Below are positions 29,175 through 38,052 of a DNA stretch of 64,000 nt, piece after piece (position 1 is the first letter of the stretch; each line of letters opens with the position of its first letter). This DNA is from Cyanobium sp. ATX 6F1 (lineage in GTDB: Bacteria > Cyanobacteriota > Cyanobacteriia > PCC-6307 > Cyanobiaceae). The notes under the pieces were generated by a model. The model saw only the letters and a list, made by a program, of their open reading frames with translations, made no database searches and was not told the DNA's origin. The stretch covers positions 186,001-250,000 of the forward strand of contig NZ_JAGQCS010000003.1 in the NCBI RefSeq assembly GCF_024346315.1, given 5' to 3'. The position numbers and the translations under genes were made by a program.

Positions 29175-32100
29175 TGGTTGAAGCGAGCGTGGGTGTGGCC
29201 CCCGCCACGGGGCGGATGGGCTTCCTGGAGCGGCTGCACAGCCCCGAGCACCCGGTGCTGGTGTTCGATGGCGCCACGGGCACCTCGCTCCAGCAGATGA
29301 ATCTCAGCGCCGAGGATTTCGGTGGTCCGGCCCTGGAGGGTTGCAACGAGAACCTGGTTTTCACCCGTCCGGATGTGGTCCAGGCGGTGCACCGCCAGTT
29401 CCTGGAGGTGGGATGCGATGTGATCGAGACCGACACCTTCGGCGCCGCCTCGATCGTGCTGGCGGAGTACGACCTGCAGGATCAGGCCTTCGCCATGAAC
29501 AAACGGGCGGCCGAACTGGCCCGGGAGGTGGCGGCGGAGTACAGCACCCCCGATCAGCCGCGTTTCGTGGCCGGTTCCATGGGCCCCACCACCAAGTTGC
29601 CCACCCTGGGCCACATCGACTTCGACACGATGAAGGCGTCCTACCGGGAGCAGGCCGAAGGGCTGATCGCCGGTGATGTCGATCTGTTCATCGTCGAGAC
29701 CTGCCAGGACGTGCTCCAGATCAAGGCGGCCCTGCAGGGGATCGAGGAGGCCTTCACGTCCACCGGTGTCCGTCGGCCGCTGATGGTCTCGGTGACGATG
29801 GAGACAACGGGCACCATGCTCGTTGGCTCCGACATCGCCGCCGTGGTGGCGATTCTCGAGCCGTTCCCGATCGATGTGCTCGGTCTCAACTGCGCTACGG
29901 GCCCAGAGCAGATGAAGGAGCACGTGCGCTACCTGAGCGAGCACTGTCCGTTTGTGATCAGCTGCATTCCCAACGCCGGTCTGCCGGAGAACGTGGGTGG
30001 CGTGGCCCATTACCGCCTCACCCCCCTGGAGTTGCGCCTGCAGCTGCTGCATTTCGTCGAGGATCTGGGGGTGCAGGTGATCGGTGGCTGCTGCGGCACC
30101 ACCCCGGCCCACATCGGGGCCCTCTCGGAGTTGGCGAAGGGCTTGAAACCCCATCCCCGGCGCGTGCGTACCCCTGACCAGCAGCAGCAGCGGCCTCCCC
30201 TGGCCTATGAACCGGCCGTGGCTTCGATCTACGGCGTCACCCCTTATCTACAGGACAACTCCTTTTTGATCATCGGTGAGCGGCTGAATGCGAGCGGCTC
30301 CAAGAAGGTGCGCGAGCTGCTCAACGCCGAAGACTGGGATGGCCTGGTGGCGGTGGCCCGGGGCCAGGTGAAGGAGAACGCCCATGTGCTCGATGTGAAT
30401 GTCGACTACGTGGGTCGTGATGGCGAGCGTGACATGCACGAGTTGGTGAGCCGCCTGGTCACCAATGTGAACCTGCCACTGATGCTCGATTCAACTGAGT
30501 GGCAGAAGATGGAGGTCGGTCTGAAGGTGGCCGGTGGGAAATGTCTGCTCAATTCCACCAACTACGAAGACGGCGACGAGCGCTACTTCAAGGTTCTCGA
30601 ACTGGCCAAGGCCTACGGCGCCGGGGTGGTGGTGGGCACCATCGATGAGGAAGGGATGGCACGCACGGCGGAGCGCAAGTTCGCCATCGCCCAGCGGGCC
30701 TACAGGGATGCCCTGGAATATGGCATTCCCGCCCACGAACTCTTCTATGACCCCCTGGCCCTACCCATTTCGACGGGCATCGAGGAAGACCGCAAGAACG
30801 CCTCGGCCACGATCGAGGCCATCCGACTGATCCGTGAGCGCTTGCCTGGTGTTCATGTGGTGCTGGGGGTGAGCAATGTGAGTTTCGGGCTTTCGCCGGC
30901 CGCCCGAATCGTGCTTAATTCGGTGTTCCTCAGCGATTGTTGTGCCGCCGGGATGGATGCGGCGATCATCAGCCCGGCGAAGATCCTGCCCCTGGCCAAG
31001 ATCAGCCCCGAGCACCAGCAGGTCTGCCGCGATCTGATCAACGACGCCCGCCGTTTCGAGGGGGGTGTGTGCGTCTATGACCCGCTCACCGAGCTGACGA
31101 AGCTGTTCGAAGGTGTCAGTGCCCGGGAGGCCCGCGCCTCAGGACCCAGCCTGGCTGATCTGCCGGTGGAGGAGCGCCTCAAGCAACACATCATCGATGG
31201 GGAGCGCATCGGCCTGGAGGTTGCCCTCCAGGAGGGGTTGCTGAGCTACGAACCGCTTCACATCATCAACACCTTTCTGCTGGATGGCATGAAGGTGGTC
31301 GGGGAACTGTTCGGCTCCGGTCAGATGCAGCTGCCCTTCGTGCTCCAGAGCGCCGAGACGATGAAGTCGGCGGTGGCCTTCCTCGAGCCGCTGATGGATC
31401 GCATCGAGGGAGCGGATGGCTCCAGCCAACGCCGGGCCAAGGCCAAATTCCTGATCGCCACGGTCAAGGGTGATGTCCATGACATCGGCAAGAACCTGGT
31501 GGACATCATCCTCACCAACAACGGCTATGAAGTGATCAATCTTGGCATCAAACAGCCGGTGGAAGTGATCATCGAAGCCCAGAAGACTCATCAGGCTGAT
31601 TGCATTGCCATGAGTGGCCTGTTGGTCAAATCCACAGCCTTCATGAAGGACAATCTGAAGGCGTTCAATGAGGCCGGCATCGATGTGCCGGTGATCCTGG
31701 GGGGTGCCGCCCTCACACCCAAATTCGTCAACAAGGATTGCCGTTCGGTGTACCACGGCCAGGTGATCTACGGCCGAGACGCGTTCGCCGACCTGCGCTT
31801 CATGGAGGCCTACGTTGAGGCCCGCGAGGCCGGCCAGTGGGAGGCGAAGAGCGGATTTCTGGCTGGGGCCCCCACCGGTCTGGGGCTCGAGGCCGCCGCC
31901 AGCGACGAGTCCGATGCCAACGGGGATGGCGGCGATGCCTCCAGCTCATCCACGGCCGCGCTCAGTGACCCTGACGAAGCGTTCGAGGCCCACCCGTTGC
32001 CGACGCAGGATCGATCCGCGGTGGTCCCCGAAGAGCCGGCCCTGACACCCCCGTTCTGGGGCAGCCAGGTGCTTCAGGAGCAGGAGATTCCCCTGGAGGA

Positions 32101-32845
32101 GGTCTTTGCCTACCTCGATCGCCAAGCCCTGTTCGCCGGCCAGTGGCAGCTGCGCAAGGCCAAGGACCAGAGCCGTGAGGACTACGAGGCCCTGCTGGCG
32201 GAGAAGGCTGAGCCGGTGCTGGCGGAATGGACCCAGCGCTGCCTGGAGGAGGAACTGCTGACCCCGCGGGTGGCCTACGGCTATTTCCCCGCTGGCCGCG
32301 CCGGCAACGCCCTGCGGGTGTTCGATCCCGCTGACCCCACCCAGGCCCTTGGCCACTTCGATCTACCCCGGCAGCGGGGCGGCAACCGTTACTGCATCGC
32401 TGATTTTTACCGGGATCTGGTGGATGGCCAGCCCGTCGACGTGCTGCCGATGCAGGCGGTCACCATGGGCGAAAAGGCCACGGCCCTCGCCCGCGACCTG
32501 TTCGCGGCCGATCGCTACAGCGATTACCTCTACTTCCATGGCCTGGGGGTGCAGCTGGCGGAAGCCCTGGCCGAGTGGACCCACGCCCGCATCCGCCGGG
32601 AGCTCGGCTTCGGGGCCGAAGAGCCCGTGGCCCTGCGGGATGTGCTGGCCCAGCGCTACCGCGGCAGCCGCTATTCCTTCGGCTATCCCGCCTGCCCCAA
32701 CGTGGCTGATTCGCGCCAGCAGCTGGCTTGGCTGGGGGCTGAGCGTGTCGGCCTGCGGATGGACGAGAGCGATCAGCTGGAGCCCGAGCAGAGCACCACG
32801 GCCTTGGTGGCGCTCCACAGCCGTGCCCGTTACTTCAGCGTCTGA
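29174..32845 (+). CDS. metH: Cobalamin-dependent methionine synthase
   Basis: Transfers the methyl group of 5-methyl-THF to homocysteine through methylcobalamin. The protein is 1223 aa with the full MetH module order. The homocysteine-binding barrel is at residues about 10-325 ([13 protein letters not shown]; zinc Cys in GLNCATG and [10 protein letters not shown]). The pterin domain begins near 355 ([18 protein letters not shown]). The cobalamin domain has [11 protein letters not shown] near 765, giving the axial His. The activation domain is at about 1010-1215 (FGYPACPN). An acidic, Ser-rich linker sits at about 895-935 between B12 and activation parts. It overlaps ilvE by one base. Confidence 0.97.
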   Translation: MVEASVGVAPATGRMGFLERLHSPEHPVLVFDGATGTSLQQMNLSAEDFGGPALEGCNENLVFTRPDVVQAVHRQFLEVGCDVIETDTFGAASIVLAEYDLQDQAFAMNKRAAELAREVAAEYSTPDQPRFVAGSMGPTTKLPTLGHIDFDTMKASYREQAEGLIAGDVDLFIVETCQDVLQIKAALQGIEEAFTSTGVRRPLMVSVTMETTGTMLVGSDIAAVVAILEPFPIDVLGLNCATGPEQMKEHVRYLSEHCPFVISCIPNAGLPENVGGVAHYRLTPLELRLQLLHFVEDLGVQVIGGCCGTTPAHIGALSELAKGLKPHPRRVRTPDQQQQRPPLAYEPAVASIYGVTPYLQDNSFLIIGERLNASGSKKVRELLNAEDWDGLVAVARGQVKENAHVLDVNVDYVGRDGERDMHELVSRLVTNVNLPLMLDSTEWQKMEVGLKVAGGKCLLNSTNYEDGDERYFKVLELAKAYGAGVVVGTIDEEGMARTAERKFAIAQRAYRDALEYGIPAHELFYDPLALPISTGIEEDRKNASATIEAIRLIRERLPGVHVVLGVSNVSFGLSPAARIVLNSVFLSDCCAAGMDAAIISPAKILPLAKISPEHQQVCRDLINDARRFEGGVCVYDPLTELTKLFEGVSAREARASGPSLADLPVEERLKQHIIDGERIGLEVALQEGLLSYEPLHIINTFLLDGMKVVGELFGSGQMQLPFVLQSAETMKSAVAFLEPLMDRIEGADGSSQRRAKAKFLIATVKGDVHDIGKNLVDIILTNNGYEVINLGIKQPVEVIIEAQKTHQADCIAMSGLLVKSTAFMKDNLKAFNEAGIDVPVILGGAALTPKFVNKDCRSVYHGQVIYGRDAFADLRFMEAYVEAREAGQWEAKSGFLAGAPTGLGLEAAASDESDANGDGGDASSSSTAALSDPDEAFEAHPLPTQDRSAVVPEEPALTPPFWGSQVLQEQEIPLEEVFAYLDRQALFAGQWQLRKAKDQSREDYEALLAEKAEPVLAEWTQRCLEEELLTPRVAYGYFPAGRAGNALRVFDPADPTQALGHFDLPRQRGGNRYCIADFYRDLVDGQPVDVLPMQAVTMGEKATALARDLFAADRYSDYLYFHGLGVQLAEALAEWTHARIRRELGFGAEEPVALRDVLAQRYRGSRYSFGYPACPNVADSRQQLAWLGAERVGLRMDESDQLEPEQSTTALVALHSRARYFSV

Positions 32846-32949
32846 GCGCCTGAGCGGCTCAGCTTCGGGCGTGGGCCAGGCCTCCATGCTTCCTGAGAGC
32901 CCAGAGCGCTCGGATGGCAGGCTTGTTCGGTGTTTGTCTGAACCCTCCC

Positions 32950-33222
32950 ATGGCCATCGCAGGACCCGCCGGAGTTGATGAGGCGATTGCCTCCGGCCTT
33001 GATCTCGATGGCACGCCCTTGCCTGCCGCGATGCTGGAGCTCTACAACGAGGTGATGGCGCTGGAGGCCCAGCGGGCCCGCAGCGGTGTGCGCAAGTCGA
33101 TGCGCAACCGGATCGTGCGTACCGGTGCCAAACACCTCGATCAGGCCAGCCTGGACGCAAGGCTGCTGGCAGCGGGCTGGGAGGGCCTGAAAGCCAAGGA
33201 GATCGCCTTCTTCTACGGCTGA
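32950..33222 (+). CDS. Conserved small hypothetical protein
   Basis: A 90-aa protein, MAIAGPAGVDEAIASGLDL then LPAAMLELYNEVMALEAQRA, a basic RKSMRNRIVRTGAKHLD segment and a terminal GWEGLKAKEIAFFYG. The helical, basic nature resembles short nucleic-acid- or protein-binding proteins, but I do not recognise a family. An in-frame ATG at 32914 is an alternative start. It is 104 bases after metH on the same strand and converges with the next small gene. Confidence 0.68.
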   Translation: MAIAGPAGVDEAIASGLDLDGTPLPAAMLELYNEVMALEAQRARSGVRKSMRNRIVRTGAKHLDQASLDARLLAAGWEGLKAKEIAFFYG

Positions 33223-33256
33223 GGCCGTCACAGCGTCTCTGAGGGGGGGGGCTGGC

Positions 33257-33484
33257 CTAGCTGCAGAGATCTTCGAGGGTGTCGATCACCCCCTGCTGGA
33301 AGTCCTCCAGATCGCTCGAATCGCTCAGGTCGAGGCCCTCTCCGGCGGCATTCTGGGTGAGTTCCTGGAAATGGAACGCCCCCTCCCCAGTGGCCAGGAA
33401 CTCAATCGCGGAGCTTTCACCGCTCTCCTTGAAGGCATCGCAAAGTGCCAAAAAGGCCGCGTCTTCCGTGAAGTCCCAGCTCAT
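33257..33484 (-). CDS. Small acidic hypothetical protein
   Basis: A 75-aa strongly acidic protein, MSWDFTEDAAFLALCDAFKE at the start and EDFQQGVIDTLEDLCS at the end, with two alpha-helical segments. No known domain is visible. Such short acidic proteins are common in picocyanobacteria and uncharacterised. It is divergent from the DUF2237 gene (123 bases) and converges with the preceding small gene (34 bases). No close same-strand neighbour exists to suggest a role. Confidence 0.65.
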   Translation of the reverse strand: MSWDFTEDAAFLALCDAFKESGESSAIEFLATGEGAFHFQELTQNAAGEGLDLSDSSDLEDFQQGVIDTLEDLCS

Positions 33485-33607
33485 GAAGGGGCAACTGCTG
33501 AATGACCTCTAACGCCTGCCCCCCCGAATCCGTCAACCTCTTGGCACGAATTTGTGCCAGTCCTTCGCCAGACTCCTGCCGGCCTCGCCGTCGCACCCCC
33601 CCGATCC

Positions 33608-33994
33608 ATGGGCTCTTCCACTCCCCAAACCCAGGCCCTGAACGTGCTCGGCCAGCCCCTGGAGCTCTGCAGTTGTGAGCCTCTGACCGGGTGGACCCGG
33701 GACGGCAGTTGCAGCACCGGTCCGGGGGACCACGGCCTGCATACGGTCTGCTGTGTGATCACCGAATCGTTCCTGAGCTACAGCAAGGCCCAGGGCAACG
33801 ATCTCTCCACCCCGATGCCCGCCTACCGCTTTCCGGGGCTCCAGCCTGGAGATCATTGGTGTGTCTGCGCCGCCCGCTGGCTGGAAGCCCATGAAGACGG
33901 CATGGCTCCACCGGTGCTGCTCAAGGCCAGCGAGGCCTCGACCCTGGGTCTGATTCCCCTGAAGCTGCTGGAGGAGAATGCCGCCGACGTGTGA
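33608..33994 (+). CDS. DUF2237 family protein
   Basis: A 128-aa protein with the highly conserved DUF2237 pattern: LNVLGQPLELCSCEPLTGW, then RDGSCSTGPGDHGLHTVCCV, FLSYSKAQGNDLSTPMP, and FPGLQPGDHWCVCAARWLEA. Several conserved Cys and His residues suggest a metal or redox site, but no activity is established for the family. ATG 33608 was chosen. It lies 18 bases upstream of gpsA and is probably in the same transcript. Confidence 0.9.
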   Translation: MGSSTPQTQALNVLGQPLELCSCEPLTGWTRDGSCSTGPGDHGLHTVCCVITESFLSYSKAQGNDLSTPMPAYRFPGLQPGDHWCVCAARWLEAHEDGMAPPVLLKASEASTLGLIPLKLLEENAADV

Positions 33995-34012
33995 GCGGCA
34001 CCGACCGCGGCC

Positions 34013-34924
34013 ATGAGTATGCGCGTCTTGGTGCTGGGCAAGGGGGCTTGGGGACGAACCTTGGTGACGCTGCTGGAGCGCCAGGGCCATCGGGTGCAGG
34101 CCTGGTCACGCAGCGGTGGTGGGGATCCAGGCCTGCTGTTGGCCCAGCAGGAGCTGGTGCTGGCGGCGGTGGCGATGGCGGGGGTGGGCGATCTGGCCCT
34201 GCGGCTGGCCCCCCAATGGCCCCAGGGACTGCCTCTGTTGAGCTGCAGCAAAGGATTGGACCCGGAGCGCCTCAGCACCCCTTCCCAGCTCTGGGAGGAC
34301 GCGATTGCCGGACTGCCGCTGGTGGTGCTCAGCGGTCCGAATCTGGCCACTGAGCTGGATCAAGGCTTGCCCGCCGCCAGCGTGCTGGCCTCCCGCCATC
34401 GGGACCTTGCCACGGCCCTGCAACGGCAATTGAGCGGCGATGGCCTGCGGCTCTACACCAACAACGATCCTCTTGGGACGGAGGTGGCGGGTGCGCTCAA
34501 GAACGTGATGGCGGTCGCTGCCGGGGTCTGTGATGGCCTGGGGCTCGGGGCCAATGCCAAGGCCTCCCTGCTGACCCGGGGGCTGGCGGAGATGGGGGTG
34601 GTGATCGAAGGCCTGGGGGGACAGATCAGCACCCTCTACGGCCTGGCGGGCCTGGGTGATCTGCTCGCGACGGCCAACAGTCCGCTCAGTCGCAACTACC
34701 GCTACGGAGCGCTGCGGGCGGATGGGCTTGCCCACCAGCAGGCCCTGGCCAAGGTGGGAGCCACGGTGGAAGGCGCCGCCACGGCGCTGGCGGTGACCCG
34801 CCTGGCCGACCAGCGGCTCTGGCACCTTCCGATTTGTGAGCAGGTGGCGGACCTGGTCCAGGAGCGGGCCAGACCCGAGGAGAGTGTGCGGTCACTGATG
34901 GATCGCGCCCTCAAAGGTGAATGA
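34013..34924 (+). CDS. gpsA: Glycerol-3-phosphate dehydrogenase [NAD(P)+]
   Basis: Makes sn-glycerol 3-phosphate from dihydroxyacetone phosphate for phospholipid synthesis. The protein is 303 aa. The nucleotide motif is VLVLGKGAWGRTLVTLL, the central motif LPLLSCSKGLDPE with VVLSGPNLATEL, and the catalytic Lys is in GALKNVMAVAAG, followed by LGANAKASLLTRGLAEM. The N-terminal region is shorter than in E. coli but complete. An ATG at 34019 is an alternative start. Its stop overlaps the next start by four bases (ATGA). Confidence 0.95.
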   Translation: MSMRVLVLGKGAWGRTLVTLLERQGHRVQAWSRSGGGDPGLLLAQQELVLAAVAMAGVGDLALRLAPQWPQGLPLLSCSKGLDPERLSTPSQLWEDAIAGLPLVVLSGPNLATELDQGLPAASVLASRHRDLATALQRQLSGDGLRLYTNNDPLGTEVAGALKNVMAVAAGVCDGLGLGANAKASLLTRGLAEMGVVIEGLGGQISTLYGLAGLGDLLATANSPLSRNYRYGALRADGLAHQQALAKVGATVEGAATALAVTRLADQRLWHLPICEQVADLVQERARPEESVRSLMDRALKGE

Positions 34925-36048
34925 ACCCTGATCGGCCAAGGGCCCCGTTTTCCGGCATGATCCGCCTGTTACCAAAGGAACCGTTGGTCTTGCTCAGGAG
35001 CCGTCGTCACTGGCTTGCCCTCGGGCGTCGATGGCGCTCCGGTTTTTCGCGCCAGGCGCGGCTGAAAACCATTCTGCTGACGGCACCGGTTGGATTCGGG
35101 GCCCTGGGGATCGGCTTCATGGCCCAGGGGCTGGTGCCCAGCACCCCCATGGTCGATGCTCCGTTGATCGACGCCATGCTTCAGGCACCGCCGCCGTCGC
35201 CGCCCCGCGCTTCCCCTTCCACTCCCGTCGCCGGGGGCGACCAGCCTGATCCCCTGCGCGGGGTGCAGTCACGCAAAGCCACCGCTGCCGCCGGCGGTTC
35301 AGGCCAGCTCAGCCTGGCGGAACCCGAGGCCGGCTCACCACTCGATCTGGAGATCCGGGTGGCGCTGTTGAATCAGCCCGCCAGTTTGCAGCTTGGGGCC
35401 CAGGGCCCTTGGCTGCTGCGCGACCGCTCTGGCCAGGTGCTACGTCAGGGAGGGGCCGGCAGTGGCCTGGAGGTGTCTGGGTGGTCTGATCTGCCTGCTG
35501 AACTCTGGTTCGAGACCCCTGGCGGCGAACCGGTGAGCGTGCAGGGTCGCCTCTACGACGGTCGCCTGCGCGTGGTTCGTCAAGGTGGGAGCTACACCGT
35601 GGTCAATCACCTGTCGCTGGAGCGCTACATCGCCTCGGTGGTGGGCTCGGAAATGCCCAGCTCCTGGAACATCGAGGCGCTTCGGGCCCAGGCGGTCGCC
35701 GCCCGTTCCTATGCCCTGGCGCACATGGCCCGCCCCGCCAGTGCCCATTGGCACCTGGGCAACACCACCCGCTGGCAGGCCTACCGCGGTCTGGAATCGG
35801 TCAATCAACGCACCCTGCGGGCCGCCGCCAGCACCGCCGGCGTGATCCTGAGTTATCAGGGCGGCATCGTGGAAAGCCTCTATGCGGCCAACCAGCAGAT
35901 CGTTCTGGAGGCCCACGGGCATCTGGGGGCCAGCATGAGCCAGGAGGGGGCCCAGCAACTCGCCTCCCAGGGCCTTCGCTACAACGCCATCCTCGGCCGT
36001 TACTACCAGGGGGCCTCCCTGGCCCGGCTCAGGGCGGGTGCGGGCTGA
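34921..36048 (+). CDS. SpoIID/LytB domain protein, membrane-anchored
   Basis: A 375-aa protein. A membrane helix (about residues 48-66) follows a basic N-terminus, then a Pro/Ala-rich linker, then a SpoIID/LytB-type domain with LERYIASVVGSEMPSSWNIE and LRAQAVAARSYALAH, the signature with catalytic Glu. SpoIID enzymes are lytic transglycosylases that act on denuded glycan strands, suggesting a peptidoglycan role in the periplasm. It overlaps gpsA by four bases and the next gene by eleven, so it is part of that operon. Confidence 0.88.
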   Translation: MNPDRPRAPFSGMIRLLPKEPLVLLRSRRHWLALGRRWRSGFSRQARLKTILLTAPVGFGALGIGFMAQGLVPSTPMVDAPLIDAMLQAPPPSPPRASPSTPVAGGDQPDPLRGVQSRKATAAAGGSGQLSLAEPEAGSPLDLEIRVALLNQPASLQLGAQGPWLLRDRSGQVLRQGGAGSGLEVSGWSDLPAELWFETPGGEPVSVQGRLYDGRLRVVRQGGSYTVVNHLSLERYIASVVGSEMPSSWNIEALRAQAVAARSYALAHMARPASAHWHLGNTTRWQAYRGLESVNQRTLRAAASTAGVILSYQGGIVESLYAANQQIVLEAHGHLGASMSQEGAQQLASQGLRYNAILGRYYQGASLARLRAGAG

Positions 36049-36868
36049 ACGGTTCTGGCGGGCGGCGCTGGAGGTCAGCCGCACGGCCGCCAGCAGCGGT
36101 GCCCTGATCCCCCTGAGCACCGAACGGTTGGAGCTTCCCAACTGTGCCCCGTTCATCCTCAGGCGCCTGCAGGGGGCGCCACCGCGCCATCTGCGTGAAC
36201 CGGGGCCCCGTCCCAATCCCTTCCTCCCCTGGGATCGGCCCCTGGAAGTGGGCCCCCTGGGGCCCGACCACCTGCTGCTGCTCAATAAATATCCTGTCCA
36301 GGATGGCCACCTTCTGCTGATCACCCAGCGCTGGCTACCCCAGAGCGGCTGGCTGAGCGTCAGTGACTGGCAGGCGGTGGCTGAGGTGGGGGCCGACACG
36401 GGCGGCCTGTGGTTCTTCAACAACTCCCCGACCGCCGGCGCCAGTCAGCCCCATCGCCATCTGCAGTTGCTGCCCCGGGCCAGCGGCGAGCCCAGCTGCC
36501 CGCTGGCCGCCGATCTGCTCGCCCAGCTCGACGGGCGAGCCGCGCTCTGGCCATGGGCGTACCGGTTGGATCGGCGCGGCCCCGGCGATGGCAACGATCT
36601 GGCGGATCTGTACGCGCACCATTGCGCCAGTCTTGGTCTCGGCCGTCCTGCCCGTGATCCCCAGCCCCTGCACCCCTACAACCTGCTGTTTGACGATGAC
36701 TGGTTCCTGACGATCCGGCGCAGCCGGGAGCATGGGGCCGGCTTCAGTGTCAATGCTCTGGGATTCGCCGGGTACCTGCTGCTGACCGGTCACTCCGATC
36801 TCGACTGGCTGCAGCGCCACGGCCCCCTGCGCCTGCTGCAGGAGGTGGCGGCCCCAGCGGCTGGATGA
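36038..36868 (+). CDS. ATP adenylyltransferase / Ap4A phosphorylase-like protein (HIT fold)
   Basis: A 276-aa HIT-fold protein. The signature GASQPHRHLQLLPR, with its His-x-His-x, lies about residues 133-146, preceded by HLLLLNKYPVQDGHLLLITQ. The N-terminal part resembles the DUF4922/Ap4A phosphorylase domain. Such enzymes split or make Ap4A with phosphate or sulfate. The GTG start overlaps the SpoIID gene by eleven bases. The stop is followed directly by the 36874-36887 palindrome. Confidence 0.85.
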   Translation: MRAERFWRAALEVSRTAASSGALIPLSTERLELPNCAPFILRRLQGAPPRHLREPGPRPNPFLPWDRPLEVGPLGPDHLLLLNKYPVQDGHLLLITQRWLPQSGWLSVSDWQAVAEVGADTGGLWFFNNSPTAGASQPHRHLQLLPRASGEPSCPLAADLLAQLDGRAALWPWAYRLDRRGPGDGNDLADLYAHHCASLGLGRPARDPQPLHPYNLLFDDDWFLTIRRSREHGAGFSVNALGFAGYLLLTGHSDLDWLQRHGPLRLLQEVAAPAAG

Positions 36869-36873
36869 AGATT

Positions 36874-36887
36874 CCGTGATTTCACGG
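36874..36887. repeat. Inverted repeat upstream of the sigma-factor gene
   Basis: A perfect palindrome CCGTGA-TT-TCACGG lies six bases after the stop of the Ap4A-phosphorylase-like gene and about 80 bases before the sigma-factor gene. There is no T-run after it, so it is not a typical intrinsic terminator. A dimeric regulator operator is possible, and the neighbouring sigma gene is the natural target. Only the sequence symmetry is seen. Confidence 0.4.
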
Positions 36888-36969
36888 TTGTCGGATCAGG
36901 GGGAGCCGGGCCTCTGTTGAAAGAAGGGCGCCATCACCAGCCCTGCCTTCGACCAAAGCGACTCGCTCT

Positions 36970-37731
36970 ATGACTTCGATCCGACCCCTTCCCCCCTCAC
37001 GTTCCCCTGGCAGCGTTCGATCGCTGCCCAAGGCGGTGCGAGAGCGCAACCGCCGCGTGGAGCAGTACCGCGCCGTCGTTCGCCCGATTGCCTTTCACTA
37101 CGCCGGGATCTGCCGTGAGCAGGCGGAGGATCTGCAACAGGTGGGGCTGCTGGGGCTGATCCGGGCGGCGGAGCTGTACCAGAACGCCCGGGAGATCCCC
37201 TTCGAGGCCTTTGCCCGCCACCACATCCGTGGAGCGATCCTTCATTACCTCCGTGATTGCGCCCCCACCGTGCGCTTGCCCCGCCGTCAGCAGGAACTGG
37301 CGGACAGGGTGCGGGCCACCAGCCGGCAGCTGAGCCAGGATCTGGGCCGGGCTCCCGCTGATCGCGAGCTGCGCGCTGCCCTTGGCCTCAGCCCTCTGCA
37401 ATGGCAGCGCTTCGAGCAGGCCAGTCGCTTCAGGCGGATCGAGGCGCTTGAGCACGATCCGGCCATTGCGGTCGAGCCGGAGGCTCCCATCGAGCTGGAG
37501 CCGCCGATCGCGGCGTTGGCGGCGATGGCGCAGCTGGAATCCCGCCAGGGTCAGGTGGTGAAGAGGGTGGTGCTCGGTGGCGCCAGCCTGCGTCAGGTGG
37601 CCCGGGAGCTCGAGGTGAGCCCGATGACCGCCCACCGCTTGCTGCGCAGGGGTCTAGACAGGATGCGGCAGCTGTTGGGGGCGGAAGCTGCCCCCATCAA
37701 TCACGGGCGATTTGTTGCTCCAGCGTGCTGA
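36970..37731 (+). CDS. RNA polymerase sigma-70 factor, group 3-like
   Basis: A 253-aa alternative sigma factor. Region 2 is seen as AEDLQQVGLLGLIRAAELY and FEAFARHHIRGAILHYLRD, a region-3-like stretch follows (LADRVRATSRQLSQDLGRAP), and region 4 ends the protein with SLRQVARELEVSPMTAHRLLRRGLDRM, a helix-turn-helix for -35 binding. The short length and absence of region 1.1 fit group 3 rather than the housekeeping sigma. Picocyanobacteria carry one or few such genes; whether it is the SigF-type is undecided. The neighbouring palindrome at 36874 could be its operator. Confidence 0.9.
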   Translation: MTSIRPLPPSRSPGSVRSLPKAVRERNRRVEQYRAVVRPIAFHYAGICREQAEDLQQVGLLGLIRAAELYQNAREIPFEAFARHHIRGAILHYLRDCAPTVRLPRRQQELADRVRATSRQLSQDLGRAPADRELRAALGLSPLQWQRFEQASRFRRIEALEHDPAIAVEPEAPIELEPPIAALAAMAQLESRQGQVVKRVVLGGASLRQVARELEVSPMTAHRLLRRGLDRMRQLLGAEAAPINHGRFVAPAC

Positions 37732-37885
37732 TGGCCGCCTGGAGCGCCGCCAGCTGCCGCTCCACCCCATCCCGCCAGAAGCTCAGGGCCTGGAGCTTGC
37801 GCTGCAGATGGCGCCGCCGCGCCTCCCGTGCCTCTTCTGGGGTGGAATGACAAGGGAAAGGGGGGAACATGGGAAAATGATGCAA
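37697..37885 (-). CDS. Possible small coiled-coil protein
   Basis: A 62-aa frame: a short hydrophobic/Pro start (ATG 37885 or 37870), then TPEEAREARRRHLQRKLQAL and a heptad helix ending LQAAISTLEQQIARD. The composition and coiled-coil pattern look like a genuine small protein of the type often found beside sigma factors. Its 3' end overlaps the convergent sigma gene by 35 bases. No family is recognised; it may be a chance frame. Confidence 0.45.
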   Translation of the reverse strand: MHHFPMFPPFPCHSTPEEAREARRRHLQRKLQALSFWRDGVERQLAALQAAISTLEQQIARD

Positions 37886-38052
37886 CTCAGAACGCTTCTA
37901 ACGGTTTTCCAACCGAGGATGCGTTCCGATTCCATCGCTGGTGAGATCGGCCCGAGCCGGCCCCAACAGCCATTCCTCCCCTGCCGAGTGACGCCATGGT
38001 CAGGGCGATGACTGCGGGCCTCACCAGTAGTTTTTCTTAGATCAGACAAGTT

